DNA from: Gigantopelta aegis
Taxonomy: Eukaryota > Mollusca > Gastropoda > Neomphalida > Peltospiridae
DNA length: 64,000 bases
Direction: 5' to 3'
NCBI RefSeq assembly: GCF_016097555.1
Contig: NC_054708.1
Coordinates: 19,812,596 to 19,876,595 of the forward strand
A program made the translations under genes and the position numbers. The notes beneath the pieces were generated by a model that was not told the origin of the DNA, made no database searches, and saw only the letters and a program-made list of their open reading frames with translations. Every line of letters starts with the position of its first letter. The stretch's first letter is position 1. Positions 11,385-26,300 of this stretch are shown piece after piece.

Positions 11385-14300
11385 ATGTCTGCGCCCTTAA
11401 ACGAAGAAATTCAACACATTTCTTATTGTAACATTCGTCCTGTTGTTTTTCACGGCTATGTTGCACCATTTATTTTTATATACGGCGCATGGCTATATGT
11501 GTGGATAGCAATCTATGGAACTGAGGAATATTTTGAAGGTGGCTTAATAGCGTTAGCGATCATCGGTCTCATCCAAGTGCTAACTTCGCTATTTTGTTTG
11601 TGGTCGATCGGAGTCCGATGTGCACTAACGTGTGCTACAGTTAGTACATTTTGTTTCCTACTTAAATATGTAATATATTTGGGTGTCTTTTATTTTTTAA
11701 AAATAAGATTTTTCAAGATTTGATTTTTTCCCCCCATATGGCATATGGTGGCTTAGTTCATCAAGATTAACCTCCAGTGCAAGCACATGGCTTGCACTCG
11801 AGGTTAATCTTGATGAACTAATGGTGGCTAAGGTTTGGTGTCAGACGTTTTGCCACTAAAGTCAGAACAAAATTGTTAACAACTACAATATATTACTCTC
11901 CTACGTTTAATTACCTTTAGAAGTTTCAATTTTCTCCACTCTTTGTTCTTACATAAATCATGAAAAAACCATTACAGTGATGCAGATTTCACATATACGA
12001 GACTAACAATGTCACCGATATTGACTTCGATGAGATCACATGGTGCAAAATACATGTTGTTTTTCACCGGTATTTTGATATTTGCTCGGTATGGTAAATC
12101 GGTACTGTCGTGCAGCATCAGATACCGAACGGTATATACGGTATACCACCCAGTTCTAAATCTGACGTCATGATTATTGTGTTAAACCTTAGCATATGTC
12201 ATGACATTGTTAGATTAAATAATAATGATCCACCTCTCACATGTCACGATGTGGTAAATATATAATGCAAGCCTCCGCGTCGGAAGGCTTTATTACCATG
12301 TCATGTTCTCCTTCAATGGCGTAAATTCTATCCACTGTACCCTCCCTTGTAACATGTTATCCCCATATGCCTAATAACCTCGATATAAAATAAAAACTTG
12401 TTGTCTTCAATTCCAATTTAATTAAATGTTGATTTAGAAGCTACTGCATGGATACAACTTGGTGAAACAAGCTTAAGCTAATTAGTTCACAATATCACAA
12501 TAGAGGACACCTGTACACTTAATTGGTAAAGCAAACAGAAACCAAACAAGTTGAAAGGGAAGGGCTAAAGATTATCTTTACTGGGTATATTGTACTAAAA
12601 ACATTCTACGACATGTAGCGTGAAAGGCGTACATTATAGGAACAAACAATAACCGAATAATTTAGAAATGCCAAATAATTATGTCTGCTGAGCATTGTTA
12701 CAAAAACATCTACCAAGCATAATCTAATGCAATATAATTTATTTTCACCTTTGTAAATTTATGACACAGCAAAAAATATATGGGGTAAAATATATCTAAT
12801 AATTTATTTAGCCCCCACGTACATGTAGTACACATTATTTAGTCCGTGGACGAAATGTAATGGGGAAAAAAAAAAAACCCAGTGGACGAATCATCCGGAA
12901 CTGATTTTTTGTAGTGGACTAATCGTCTCGAGTTCCTCAGTGGACAAATTTTCAGTGGACGAAACGTCCAGTGGACGAATCGACTGCATCCCTTACAGTC
13001 TCGTATGTGAAATCTGTGTCACTGTAATGTTTTTTTTTTCATGATTTGTGTGTGGACAGAATTTTTTTGAAATCTAATGGTAATAAAAGGTAGGAGAGTA
13101 ATTTATTGTAGTTGTTAACAATTTGGTTCTGATTTAGGCAGTTCGCCCCAAGTCGATTCTCTCCCAATTTGACCAGTTCACCGCTCTCAGTCAGTTAGCC
13201 CCCAACAAAATGTCACTTTGCCATAGCAATTTTCAGTTTGTCTCTTCCCACAATATGTCAAGTAATAAAGACCATTTTTGTGCAGGTTTGTTTGTTTTAC
13301 ATGGTAATGGTAATGCATTGGGGGTGATTTTTATAGGGGTGGGGGTGTGGCTTCCAGTGTATTAGGCACAGGTGTCATATTTTGCTGTGTCATGGTTATT
13401 TACCCATTTTTAACAGTGATGGCCCTTGAACTTAGGAAATACAACTTTTTTTTGCAATCCCTAAAGGTAGGGGACATATATTGCTTTAGCAGTATACTCT
13501 CAAAATTCTCGTTTAACTACTGTGTGGGATTTAGCTCAGTTGAGTGCTCGCCTGAGGTGCTTGTGTTGCAGGATCGAACCACCTTGGTGGATCCATTCAG
13601 CTGATTGGGTTTTTTCTCTTCCAACCAGTGCACCACAACTGATCAAAGGCCATGATATACATGTGCTTTCCTGTCTGTGGGATGGTGCATATAAAAGATT
13701 CCTTGCTGCTAATGGAAAAATGTAGCAGGTTTCATCTCTAAGACTATATGTCAGAATTACCAAATGTTTGACATCCAATAGCTGTTGATTCATAATCAAT
13801 ATGCTCCAGTGGTGTTGTTAAACAAAAACAAACTTTAATTAATCAATGTGCTCTAGTGGTGTCATTTAAACAAAACAAACTTTGTTTAAGTACTGGTACT
13901 TTACTGCTATGTGATGGAAGGGCAAGGGTATACACATAATTTAACAGGTTTCCAATGTGTCTAGCAAGTGATTACGAGTTTGATCAGCATCCTGAACATG
14001 ACTGCATGAGTTTGACAACATAATTTGCATATTAAACTATATATTAAACATGCAAGTTCACAGTTTTGAGCCAGTTGATTACAGAATGAAAGTTTTCTTT
14101 TTCTTTATATCAGACAGAAAATTAATCTGATTGGCTTTCTGATTTAAAAGTGATCTGGCAAACTCATTGGTATCTTATTTAAAGTAATGGCAACACTTAT
14201 TTTGTAATCAGATAATGAACCGATAGTCATGCATTTGGAACAACTCAAAGAAAAAGTTTGTGATCGATCGCAAGGGCAAAATGTTACTTAACACAATTGT

Positions 14301-17300
14301 GAGTTTACTTTGATTATCATTTGAGGGTCTAAACAATTTGGCAAACAGCAAGTTAGAAAGCTAGACAGCCCAATATACTGGAAATGTATATAATATGCGA
14401 TGTACATTGTATTACCACACTTCTAAATGAACTTACAGTTTAATGAAAAATACTAAAGTGTCATATACAGGGTGGTATGTACATATAATTATTGATAACA
14501 CTAACTAATTGCAAATGTGGGGTTGGGACATAGCCCAGTGGTACAGCACTTACTTGATGCACGGTCGGTCTTGGATCGATCCCCATCGGTGTGTCCATTG
14601 GGGTATTTCTCGTTCCAACCAGTGCACCACGACTAGTATATCAAAGGCCATGGTATGTGCTGTCCTGTCTGTGGGATGGAGCATATCAAAGATCCCTTGC
14701 TGCTAATCGAAAAGAGTAGCCCATGAAGTGGCGACACCCATTTTCCCTTTTCAGTATCTGTGTTGTCCGTAACCATATGTCTGATGCCATCTAACTGTAA
14801 ATAAAATGTGTTGAGTGTATTGTTAAATAAGACATTTTCTTCCTTCAGAAATTGTCTTGTGGGTTTTTGTGTAAGATATTTTTTGCTTATTACACTTATA
14901 GGTCACTGATCCTTTTAAAGCAGACTGGGCAAAAGTTGTTCCTACACCAAACAATGGATTTACACAGCTTGTTAGACTGCACTATGATAACGTAAGTATA
15001 GTAATTATTTCTCTATCTATAGACTATATAAAAGTATTTTTTAATATGGAAAATATCAACTGAGGCTTATGTTAATCGGTATTTGTTGAGGCTCTTCTGA
15101 GACAAATACTAATTAACTAGACGAGGTTGATATTTTAGAGATTAAAAAAAAATGAACAGCGAATTCTGTTTAATCTATAGCATGATTAAAATAACATTTT
15201 AATATTTTTTTAGTAAATTACAGTACTAAAGTCGCAGCCATCGGTAATATCATCACGCACAAATTGGTTTGGTGTCACACATTTTAATTAAATCTTTGAA
15301 AACGTTACACTTAGGTATACAGGTCTTGTTGGCTTGTAAACAGATGACCCATCCACAGCAACACCTTACCTAGAGACCTTGCACATTTGCATACCATTAT
15401 CACATGGGTGTATGACATGAATATCATGGGTAACTTATGGGATAAATATATATATATCTTCAATGGCTTGCCCATTATGCCTCATTGGCCCGTTACATAT
15501 AATTTTTATGATATATAATATAAAATATTTAACAGTACTTCGTGTTATTGAATATTTGATAATGTGATTAATAATGTTCTGTTGCAGGATGAAAATGGCA
15601 GGGAGCTCTGGTTCATCTTCCAGAAAACTAAATACATCTATGATGCTGAAGAGAAAAAACAGTTTTTCCCACTCTCCTTCCCGGATAACCATTCCATTAA
15701 GTACTACATGGAATGGCGGGGCTATCAAGAAGAAGCTGAGATAAAGACGGCTGAGAAACAGTTTGGAAAAAACAAGTGGGTGTTTCATATTGGTTGGGAT
15801 TTTGCTCTTTCGTACACGAATACATGTAGAATTATTCTAATATCTTAGTGGTTTGAAATAAGTAGAGAACAGTCATTCAGGTTTCCAAATATTTGTGCAT
15901 GTCAAAATTTTCATTATTTGTAGCTTGAAACAGAAAAAGAGTTTATAACAAAACTAGCCAACTCAGAGCTGAATTAAACAAGTATAACTAAATATGATTA
16001 ATTTTACAAATATAGTGGGATGTTCAAATTAAATTTGAGAAAAACTTCACTGAAAAGAGATTTATACTAGAATGCTTACAGACAATTTATTTTAGGTTTT
16101 CAAACAGAAATTGGTTTCCACAAAAAGTCAGTGTTCTTATTGTTAATCAGACATGCATACCAGTATTGGGATTACACATGGGTTTCTAACCTTTTAGGTA
16201 AAAAACCAAAAGGTGTGGTATACGTTATATATAATTTTTTCATCAAAATTACATGTTGTGGGTTATTGATATGCTTGTATATTTGTCAAATAACTGTCAC
16301 TTTTAAAACATAATCTTTCAGTATGGCGATGGATATCCCGAAGTTCATGGAACTGTTTCATGAGCGAGCGACGGCGCCGTTCTTCGTGTTCCAGGTGTTC
16401 TGTGTGGCTCTGTGGTGTCTGGATGAGTACTGGTACTACAGCATCTTCACACTCTTCATGCTGATCGCGTTCGAGGCCACGCTCGTACAGCAGCAGCTAC
16501 GCAATATGTCCGAGATTCGCAAGATGGGCAACAAGCCGTACGTCATTCAGGTGGGGTCTTAGTTCAGCTGTTGGATTAAGGGATTGTTTATATGCACCAT
16601 ATCCCACAGACAGGATAGCACATACCACAGTCCTTGGTATACCAGTCGTCGTTCACTGGCTGGAATGAGAAATAGACCTACGGGTTCACCGACTGGGATC
16701 GATCCCAAACTGACCGTGCATCAGGGGGACACTTTACCACTGGGCTACATAACCACCACCCCCACCCCCCCCCCCCTTGTGTTGAATTTAAGGCTGATGG
16801 GTGCTGGGTTCACATCCCAGTACAAGCTTCCACTCATAGTCTGGTTTTAGCTGGTCAATAAGGAGGTGAAAGACCACAAAACTGACTTTTTTAAAACTAA
16901 GAACTAACCATAACTCCTTTCCTATACAGATACCCCAGATAGTTTATGTGTGAGTCCAGGATAGCATGCTTGATCCTTAATTGTACATAAAGCAGAGTCA
17001 TATACATAAAATTTTTATTGACTATTAAAATTATAGCCAGGATTGAGGCTTTGAACAGCAGACTTATGTGAATTTATTGTGAAATATCTTTTGTATGTTC
17101 TAGGTTTACCGGAACCGAAAATGGTTGAAAGTTTTGTCTGATGAACTTCTTCCTGCAGATATAGTATCAATAGGTAAGTTGTCAGCGTCTGTTCTAGTAC
17201 ATAGGTAGTAGTGTGTTCAGAGGGTTTCCTGTTGGCAGTAGACAGTCAATAAAGTAATTTACTAAATAGTGCTGTCAATAGAACATTGGCCTCATACACA

Positions 17301-20300
17301 GGATATGTAGTCAGCTGTGAATTGAATAATAAAAAAATATATGAAATAAATGAATCTTGATTTCTAGGTTTGAATGTGCAATGAGTTATTATTTTTTGCT
17401 ATGAGTCAGTATGACATGCTGGAGGCCTAAATTATTTATTGAATTCCAGCCATATTTTGTTAACAAAATAAAATTCAGAACACCACCACCCATTCTCACA
17501 GACAACCATGTGCCTTATTGTAACCTAATTGTTAATTATTGTAATAAGGAAATTTAATCAAGATTAATCTGTACAAAATGAACATTGGTGCTAAAATGTA
17601 TTGTTTTCAATGGCGGTACAATTATGTCGTTAGGTATACTTTTGTTTATAAAATATGGGGTTTTCTTTTAGGTCGATCTCAAGAGGATAGATTGGTTCCC
17701 TGTGATATGTTGCTGTTAAGAGGGCCGTGTATTGTTGATGAATCCATGTTGACTGGAGAGTCGGTACCAGTCATGAAGGTAAGTAGACTGGCTCCTTGTG
17801 ATATGTTGTTGTTAAGAGGGCCGTGTATTGTTGATGAATCAATGTTGACTGGAGAGTCAGTACCAGTCATGAAGGTAAGTAGACTGGCTCCTTGTGATAT
17901 GTTGCTGTTAAGAGGGCCATGTAATGTGGATGAATCCCATGTTGACTGGAGAGTCAGTCATAAAGGTAGGTTTTTCTTCTTCTTTAAACTGCCATTGGAG
18001 GTTGCATGTTTTCATAGATGTAGTCAGAGCTCTCAAGTTGGAACTTTTAACCGATATCGTGAATCCGAATAAACTGGCACAGGAAATAAGTGCACAGACA
18101 GTTGGTCAGTGTTCGAGATTCTGACCAATAAACAACATGGACACCTATTTATATGATTTTAATACCTTACGATGCTTAACCGGGCTGGCTGGCAGTCGCA
18201 GGCTTGTTTGTCGGTCGTCGAGATTGAATAAACAACAAAAAATATATATATATAGTTTAAAATGCTTGAGAAAATCATGTACTGGCGTGAGAGTTTGACA
18301 CGACGTTCAAATGTGTGAGTCTCACGTCAAATTTGTAAGACTTGACAGCACTGAAACATTGCTAGTTGTTAGTCCCCTACCAGTCCAACTGAAGGTGACT
18401 ATAGGTTTCGTTTCAAGTGCCATCAGATTAAATTAAAAAAGAAAAGAAAAAAAATGTTGGCCAGAAAAAACAGTTAAATTTGTTTGAAGTTCAGCTAGCT
18501 TAGACAGTCTGTTATTTTATTTGTGTGTAATGTTACTTGTGTGTTTATTATCAGGAAGCTGTGGAGACACTGGAGATGGATCACATACTGGACATGGAAC
18601 TGGACGGTAAACTCCATGTGTTGTCAGGTGGAACCAAAGTTGTACAGCATACCCCACCGAGCAAAACCGGACCTGGACTCAAAGGTAGCAGTTTATTCCC
18701 TGTTTTGTAGTTCTTTATTAATTTATACTTTACTATTGAATTTTGTCAATAAAAATAATCTTTCTTTAATTTACGTACCTTTGTTCAACACCTATTTTCC
18801 AATGTTTTTTTTTTAATGCTGTCCATTGTTAACTGTTAATCAACATAATTAAAGTCCTTAGAGAAAATGTTTATTTTTTTAATGGAAAACCCCCCAAAAC
18901 ATTCTATTTTTATTGCTAGGTTTACATGTACTATAATTAAAATTAGGTCAGCTTTGACCAAACGTTATTAAGAAATATGAAGATTAATATATTTTACTGT
19001 GTATAAATGTGTTGTATTTCAGCCAGTGACAATGGATGTATAGCGTATGTTCTCCGACATGGTTTCAACACGTCACAGGGTAAACTGCTGAGGACAATCC
19101 TGTACAGTGTGAAACGAGTCACAGCCAACAACTTGGAGACATTTGCCTTCATTCTTTTCCTTCTCATATTTGCGATTGTAGCAGCTTCCTATGTCTGGAT
19201 TCAAGGTAAGTGCCATTCAGTGGAATACATAACAATAAGAAATAAATTAATAATAATGATAATAATATAGAGATATTGAAATATTGTTTAAGACATTATT
19301 ATTATTACCATTATCATTATTATCAATATCATTCTTTTGTCTTATTATTATTAAAGCCGCACACCCTAGTTCCATCCAGCGAAAATAAATTATAATTTGG
19401 TTAATCTACAAACCTGTAACACACTTAGATCACGTTTTTATCAAATGGAGTGAAAAAGCAGGTTTTATATCGATAAATACCATGGGAATCCCCATGTCCC
19501 AATTGCTTGAAATAATTTTGAAAGTTAGTATTCTGATGTCACCGGTAGATGTCGCTCGAAGCACAACAATGCCTATGTCACGACAAATTTCACAGACTTG
19601 GGGTGCGTTTGTTTCACCTCTCCTGGACATGTTCCAACTGTTCTGTCCTGGTTGTATCCCCTCTCCAGATATCGTAAGACTTAGCAAAATTATTGGTTTT
19701 AAGGGTTTGTAACGTTTTGTATTGAGACACTTACTTGTCTGAACTTTATTGTTACTGAAAATGTTCATGAACTGTGAAGAAAAATCAACAAATCGGATGT
19801 TGATTGCGCGAACCATGCACGAGAAAACAAACCGAACCAAAATGATAACGGTCACGTGATATACCAACGTCTGTGACATTGAAATGGAAATATCCCCTCT
19901 AAAAATAGATTGGACCTCGCTTAACGTTTTTCTCTCGACAACACTACTTGTGAAAAAATGCAAAAAATGCATTTCGTGGTTTTACAAACATCAGGATTAC
20001 CAAAAAGCACTTCAGGTGAATGGAAATGTGTATTCTAAATAATAAAATGTAAGTAAAGTGCAATTTTATTTGTGAAAAATGGGGTTTAATAGCGAAAAAC
20101 AACGCCGTAATGGTTAACAAATAAACGTAACTAGGGTGTGTCCCTTTAATATATTATTATTATGGAAATCGGTCATATGTTGGATTCTGTCTAATGACTA
20201 ACAAGAATTAGTAACTGCATTAATTTCAGTCTTAATCTTAGCTTGTTTTGAGGCTTTTTTGGGGGGAAAAAGAAAAAAGTTTGTTTTGTTTAACGATACT

Positions 20301-23300
20301 ACTAGAGCACATTGATTTATTAATCATGGGCTATTGGATGTCAAACATTTGGTCATTTTCACATATAGTCTCAGAGAGGAAACCTACTACAATTTTCCAT
20401 TAGTAGCAAGGGATATTTTATATGCACCATCCCACAGACAGGATAGAACATACCACAGCCTTTAATATACCAGTTGTGGAGCACTGGCAGGAATGAGAAA
20501 TAGCCCCATGGTCCCACCTTTTTTAAAAGTTAGCTTACTGTATTCTGGGCCATGATTTTTATACTGGATTCATGGTCACACATTTTTATGGGGATTTGCC
20601 TGATAATTTTTTGTCAAGTTTGCCAGTTGTACCAATTGTCAGTCATGTCTGAAAATGTTGTATAAAATGTGTCCTTTTACCACATCCATGATTCAGTATC
20701 TTTACACTGATTAACATTTGATGGTTTTTTTTTTTAATTATGCAAGTTATTGTTTCTTATCTTTGCAGGAACGAGAAATCTTGAAAGAAATCGTTACAAG
20801 CTGTTCCTGGAATGCACTCTCATTCTGACGTCAGTTGTGCCACCGGAACTGCCAATTGAGTTATCGCTTGCTGTAAATACCTCACTGCTGGCTTTGACCA
20901 AGTTGTGTTAGTATATCTGTCTGTTGAATTCGTGTTTTGTATTGAGATGATTAGTTTGTATGACGTATATTTGATAGAACTATTTAGCACAACTGGTGAC
21001 TCGTACAATTCAGTGTTAGTGTCATAGCAGGCTAAGGTTATTGGATTTAAAAAAAAAAAATTATGGACAAAATATTGACATGTATTGTCAAGAAATAGTT
21101 TTTTATTGCATCATAAATATGTATAGAAAAATAAATGTCAGTAACGTTGTACAGTTCTTAATGATGTGGAACTAATTCTAAAATAAAAAACAATCCTTTT
21201 TCTTATTTTATTTTTCCAGTTGTATACTGCACAGAACCATTCAGAATACCATTTGCTGGAAAAATAGATATTTGCTGTTTTGACAAAACCGGAACACTAA
21301 CAAGTGACAATCTGGTGGTAGAGGGAGTTGCTGGTTTGAAGTGAGATTCATATTAATATTATTTTAATCAAACAAGAATTTAATTTTTAATTTTGTGTAC
21401 ATGTAACACTAAAGGCATTTTAGAGGTCCTTATGTCAAAGATAAAAATTGCGAAATACTTTTTTCTTAATGATTATTTTTAGGGCTTGAACTTAACGATG
21501 ACACTGACAGCAAATTGCCACAGGTCGGTAGCATTACCGAACGCACAAAAGTAACACTCCTCAACAATGGCGAAATGTATACACCTGGTTTACATTATCT
21601 GCCAGTGTAAAACATTTGTACATTTGAAATATGTCTACATTAAGCAAAATAACCTTTCAGTCATGTTTATTTTTTGCAAAACTAACTTTAAAAAAATTCC
21701 CATTGGCAGGCTCAAAATTGCCATCGGTGAGTCATTTCACCCACAGTAATAAAATAAAAAAGCCTTGGAAGACAAATTCTTACTTTCGAGCCCTGTATTT
21801 TTGCACAGTTTAGATTTTCTTTTCTCTCTAGATTATACATTTTTGTATTTTATTTTGTGCTGGTTACTCATTGTTCAAAACACACAGATGACAAATTGAT
21901 TACTTAATGCACCCACTATCAAACTCTAAATGTTATTCCATATACTGAGCAATTAGTTACCTAGTCAAGGAACCCTATATGTGAAATTCAGATTACACCA
22001 AGTTAAGAATCTTCAGTTCTTGAGTTGCTGTCTGCATCTGAAAAAAATCTTAAAAGTTTCTGTTGCATTATACATTGCACGTTATGAGTAAAAGCGGGTG
22101 GGATGTAACTCAGTGGTAAAGCACAAGTCTGATGCATGGTTTGATCCCCGTCGATTGGTGTATCAAAGACCATGGTATGTGCTATCCATTCTGTAGGATG
22201 GGGCATGCAAAACATCATTTGCTACTAATGGAAAAATGTAGCGGGTTTCCTCTCTAAGACTATATGTCAAAATTACTGAATGTTTGATATCCAATAGCCG
22301 ATGATTAATAAATTAATGTGCTCAAGAGGTGTCGTTAAACTTTTAACTGAAACAAAATCTTAAATGTTTGTTTGATTAAAACATTATACATTGTACTTTT
22401 TGACTAAAAGAACCGAAAATATTACTTAACAGGGGAGCAGAAATCCTGCCTGCGATTGAAGCACCGCTAGAGACAATACAGGTGATGGCAACGTGTCATT
22501 CGTTAGTACAGCTCGACGAAGAGATGGTGGGTGACCCTCTGGAGAAAGCCACACTAAATGCCGTACAGTGGAAACTCACTAAAGGTAATCTCTGTTAACA
22601 GATGGTTGGGGGATTGGGGTGGGATGGTGGGTGACCCTCTGGAGAAAACCACACTGCATGCTGTACAGTGGAAACTCACTAAAGGTAATCTTTGTTAACA
22701 GATGGTGGGGTGATGGGGGTGGGATGGTGGGTGACCCTCTGGAGAAAGCCACACTGCATGCTGTACAGTGGAAACTCACTAAAGGTAATCTCTGTTAACA
22801 GATGGTTGGGGGCTGGGGGTGGGATGGTGGGTGACCCTCTGGAGAAAGCCACACTGCATGCTGTACAGTGGAAATTCACTAAAGGTAATCTTTGTTAACA
22901 GATGGTGGGGTGATAGGGGTGGGATTGTGGGAGACCCTCTGGAGAAAGCCACAATGCATGCTGTACAGTGGAAACTCACTAACGGTAATCTTTGTTAACA
23001 TGGTGGGGGGATGGGGGTGGGATGGTGGGTGACCCCCTGGAGAAAGCCACTCTGCATGCTGTACAGTGCAAACTCACTAAAGGTAATCACTGTTAACAAA
23101 TGGTGGGGAGGGGGGGGGATGGTGGGTGACCCATTGAAGAAAGCCACTCTGCATGCTGTACAGTGGAAACTCACTAAAGGTAATCTTTGTTAACAGATGG
23201 TGGGGGGATGGGGGTGGGATGGTGGGTGACCCCCTGGAGAAAGCCAGACTGCATGCTGTACAGTGGAAACTCACTAAAGGTAATCACTGTTAACAAATGG

Positions 23301-26300
23301 TGGGGAGGGGGGGGATGGTGGGTGACCCATTGAAGAAAGCCACTCTGCATGCTGTACAGTGAAAACTCACTAAAGGTAATCACTGTTAACAAATGGTGGA
23401 GGGGGGGGGGGGGGATGGTGGGTGACTCCTTGGAGAAAGCCACTCTGCATGCTAAACAGTGGAAACTCACTAAAGGTAATCACTGTTAACAGGTGGTGGT
23501 GGGGGATGGTAGGTGACCCCCTGGAGAAAGCGACACTGCATGCAGTACAGTGGAAACTCCCTAAACATAATCTCTGTTAATAGGTGGTGGGTGGGGGGGG
23601 GGGGTGAGGGTTAGATGATGGGTGACCCCCTGAAGAAAGCCACTCTGCAAGCTGTACAGTGGAAACTCACTAAAGGTCATGCTCTCACAGAAAATATATT
23701 TTAAAAAAGAAACCCCACCTGCAAACACACCTGATGAAGGCCACACTGCAGTACAGACTGTTATTGTTAAAATAGGTGTGTGAGATGGCACCTTACTGGG
23801 ATGGGTGAGTCTGCAGAAGGAAACCCAGAGCGGGGTTTTAATGGGTAGGTGTAAGACCACTACACCCTCTTCTCTCTCACTAACTACTAACCACAAACAA
23901 CTAATGTACTGTTCTGGACAGACAGTCGAAAAAGCTGATGTGTGTGCCCAGGACAGCGTGCTTGAACCTTGATTGAATATAAGCACGAAAATAAGTTAAA
24001 ATGAAATGAAATCAAGACAAAAATATTTTTTTGCTCTAAAAATTTCAGTCTTTGATTTAAAGTGGTCAATTCCATGGCCATAGAATATGAGATATGGAAC
24101 ACACCGCCCCCCTCATACGCCTGTGCAAAAATTAGACTTAAAAATTAGACTGTGTCTGAAATTGTGAATTGCTCTACAATCTTTTTGTAATGCCATACCA
24201 AATTACATGTTACCAAGTCAACATTCAAAGTACCACCAACTACAGATCCTTGAGAAGGATGTGAGGATTTTAAAGTGAATTGCCCAAATACAGTCACTTC
24301 TATTACTCTTCATTTTAGGTGAGGCTGTAATACCGATTAAGCGAAATGCTCATGGCTTGAAAATATTTCACCGATTCCACTTCGCCAGTGCACTGAAAAG
24401 AATGTCGGTTATAGCAGGGCACACTCCACCGGGTGCCATGGATACAGAGTATATAGCCACTGTCAAGGGGGCTCCTGAAACACTGCAAAAAATGGTGAGT
24501 CATACTTTATTTAATTTATTTGTACTGTTTTGAGGGGACTGATTGTTTTTCAGTACTCCAGGCATATAAATTTGTACATATTATTTTGATACCTACAGGC
24601 TTTACGTTCCTAGAAGCGTATTATTATGTAATTATACAATTATTTACATGTTTTCTGCTTATTGCTTAACATCATAATATGATTGGTCATAGTTATGAAT
24701 GCCGTGCATTCATGCATTTTTTATTTACACCTTTTGTTCAATGTTCATTAAAATTTCAATAAAAAGTTAAAGGTTGTTTTGTTTAATGACACCACTAGAG
24801 CACATTGTGTTCAATAATTCAGTTACTTTTCTGTTATGATAGAAACGTCTTTTCAATTAAAAGACAGGTAGTTGTTTTTGTTTAATTTATTTTGATATAC
24901 TAGAATTATTTATTTTGTATCACCTCATGTATTTGTTGTTTTTGTGTTTCAGTTCAAGGATCTACCAAGTGATTATGATTCTGTGTATTTGGCCATGGCT
25001 CGCAGAGGAGCACGCGTCTTGGCTCTAGGCTACAAAAAGCTGGGCACCATGTCACATCAGCAGGTAACACAACATAGTTCAGCTTTATTTTCTGGATCGG
25101 ACTTTTAAAAAAAAGAAGTTAAAGTTTGTTTTGTTTAACGACACCACACAGGTTAAAGAAGGAATTCTTTATTTAACTACACCGTTGGACTAGTTTTTGA
25201 TATATGCTTAATCAGATCTCACCATTTTTGGGGAGCTGTTACTCTCACACCCCTGAGACTAGTTCAAGGAAAGTAATTTTTACCTAGCATGTGAATTTGT
25301 ACAGTATCAATATTGTAATATTTTAAATGGCTCCCCATAATCTATAGTTAGTCCCATCTTTCTATAAAACTGTTTTTTTTGTAAATAATTTCAGTTTTAT
25401 TTGATATAAGAAGACAAGTAAAGGCATTTTGGAAATAATAAAAACAAAAAGATTTTTTTTTAGCAACTTACAAATCATTCAGTTCAGAACTAAATAATTT
25501 GTAGTAAATTCCATAGCATGAAAATAGGCATTTTCTGTGGGACGGACTTTAAGTTAGGAGATCATTTAATCACTCCCCTCAGGGTGTTTTTAAACGGTGT
25601 AGTTTTGTTATTTCCTAAAGCAGCAGGAAATCCTTTCTATACACATTCCCATGTACTACAGCCCTTGATGTGTCAGTTGTAGGGCCCAGGTTGGGATGGA
25701 TGGAAAACCAAGATTCCACTAAGGGTTATCGATGTTATGACCCATCACACCTCATGCAATCAATCTACCATTAAAGGGACACACCCTAGTTACGTTTATT
25801 TGTTAACCATTACGGCGTTGTTTTTCGCTATTAAACCCCATTTTTCACAAAATATAATTACACTTTACTTACATTTTATTATTTAGAATACACATTTCCA
25901 TTCACCTGAAGTGCTTTTTGGTAATCCTGATGTTTGTAAAACCACGAAATGCATTTTTTGCATTTTTTTTCACAAAACGTGTTGTCGAGAAAAAAACGTT
26001 AAGCAAGCGAGGTCCAATCTATTTTTAATGTCACAGACGTTGGTATATCACGTGACCGTTATCATTTTGGTTCGGTTTGTTTTCTCGTGCACGGTTCGCG
26101 CAATCAACATCCGATTTGTTGTCGTCTGCTTGTTGTTCATTTGTGAGATTTTTCTTCACAGTTCGTGAACATTTTCAGTAACAATAAAGTTCAGACAAGT
26201 AAGTATCTCAATACAAAACGTTACAAACCCTTAAAACCAATAATTTTGCTAAGTCTTACGATATCTGGAGAGGGGATACAACCAGGACAGAACAGTTGGA

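Noticed and set aside
14517-14590. tRNA gene
   Set aside because: A- and B-box-like sequence is the head of a SINE; no complete cloverleaf, and the same head occurs in several SINE copies.
17578-18072. Independent 164-codon gene
   Set aside because: It is ATP13A1 exon 6 read through its duplicated copies and flanking introns.
19430-19972. 180-codon reverse-strand open frame as a gene
   Set aside because: It lies inside a TTAA MITE present three times; the frame is not kept at full length in the sister copies and matches no family I recognise.
22579-23470. Repeated reverse-strand frames with MSFHCTACS
   Set aside because: By-products of the minisatellite derived from ATP13A1 exon 11 read on the wrong strand.
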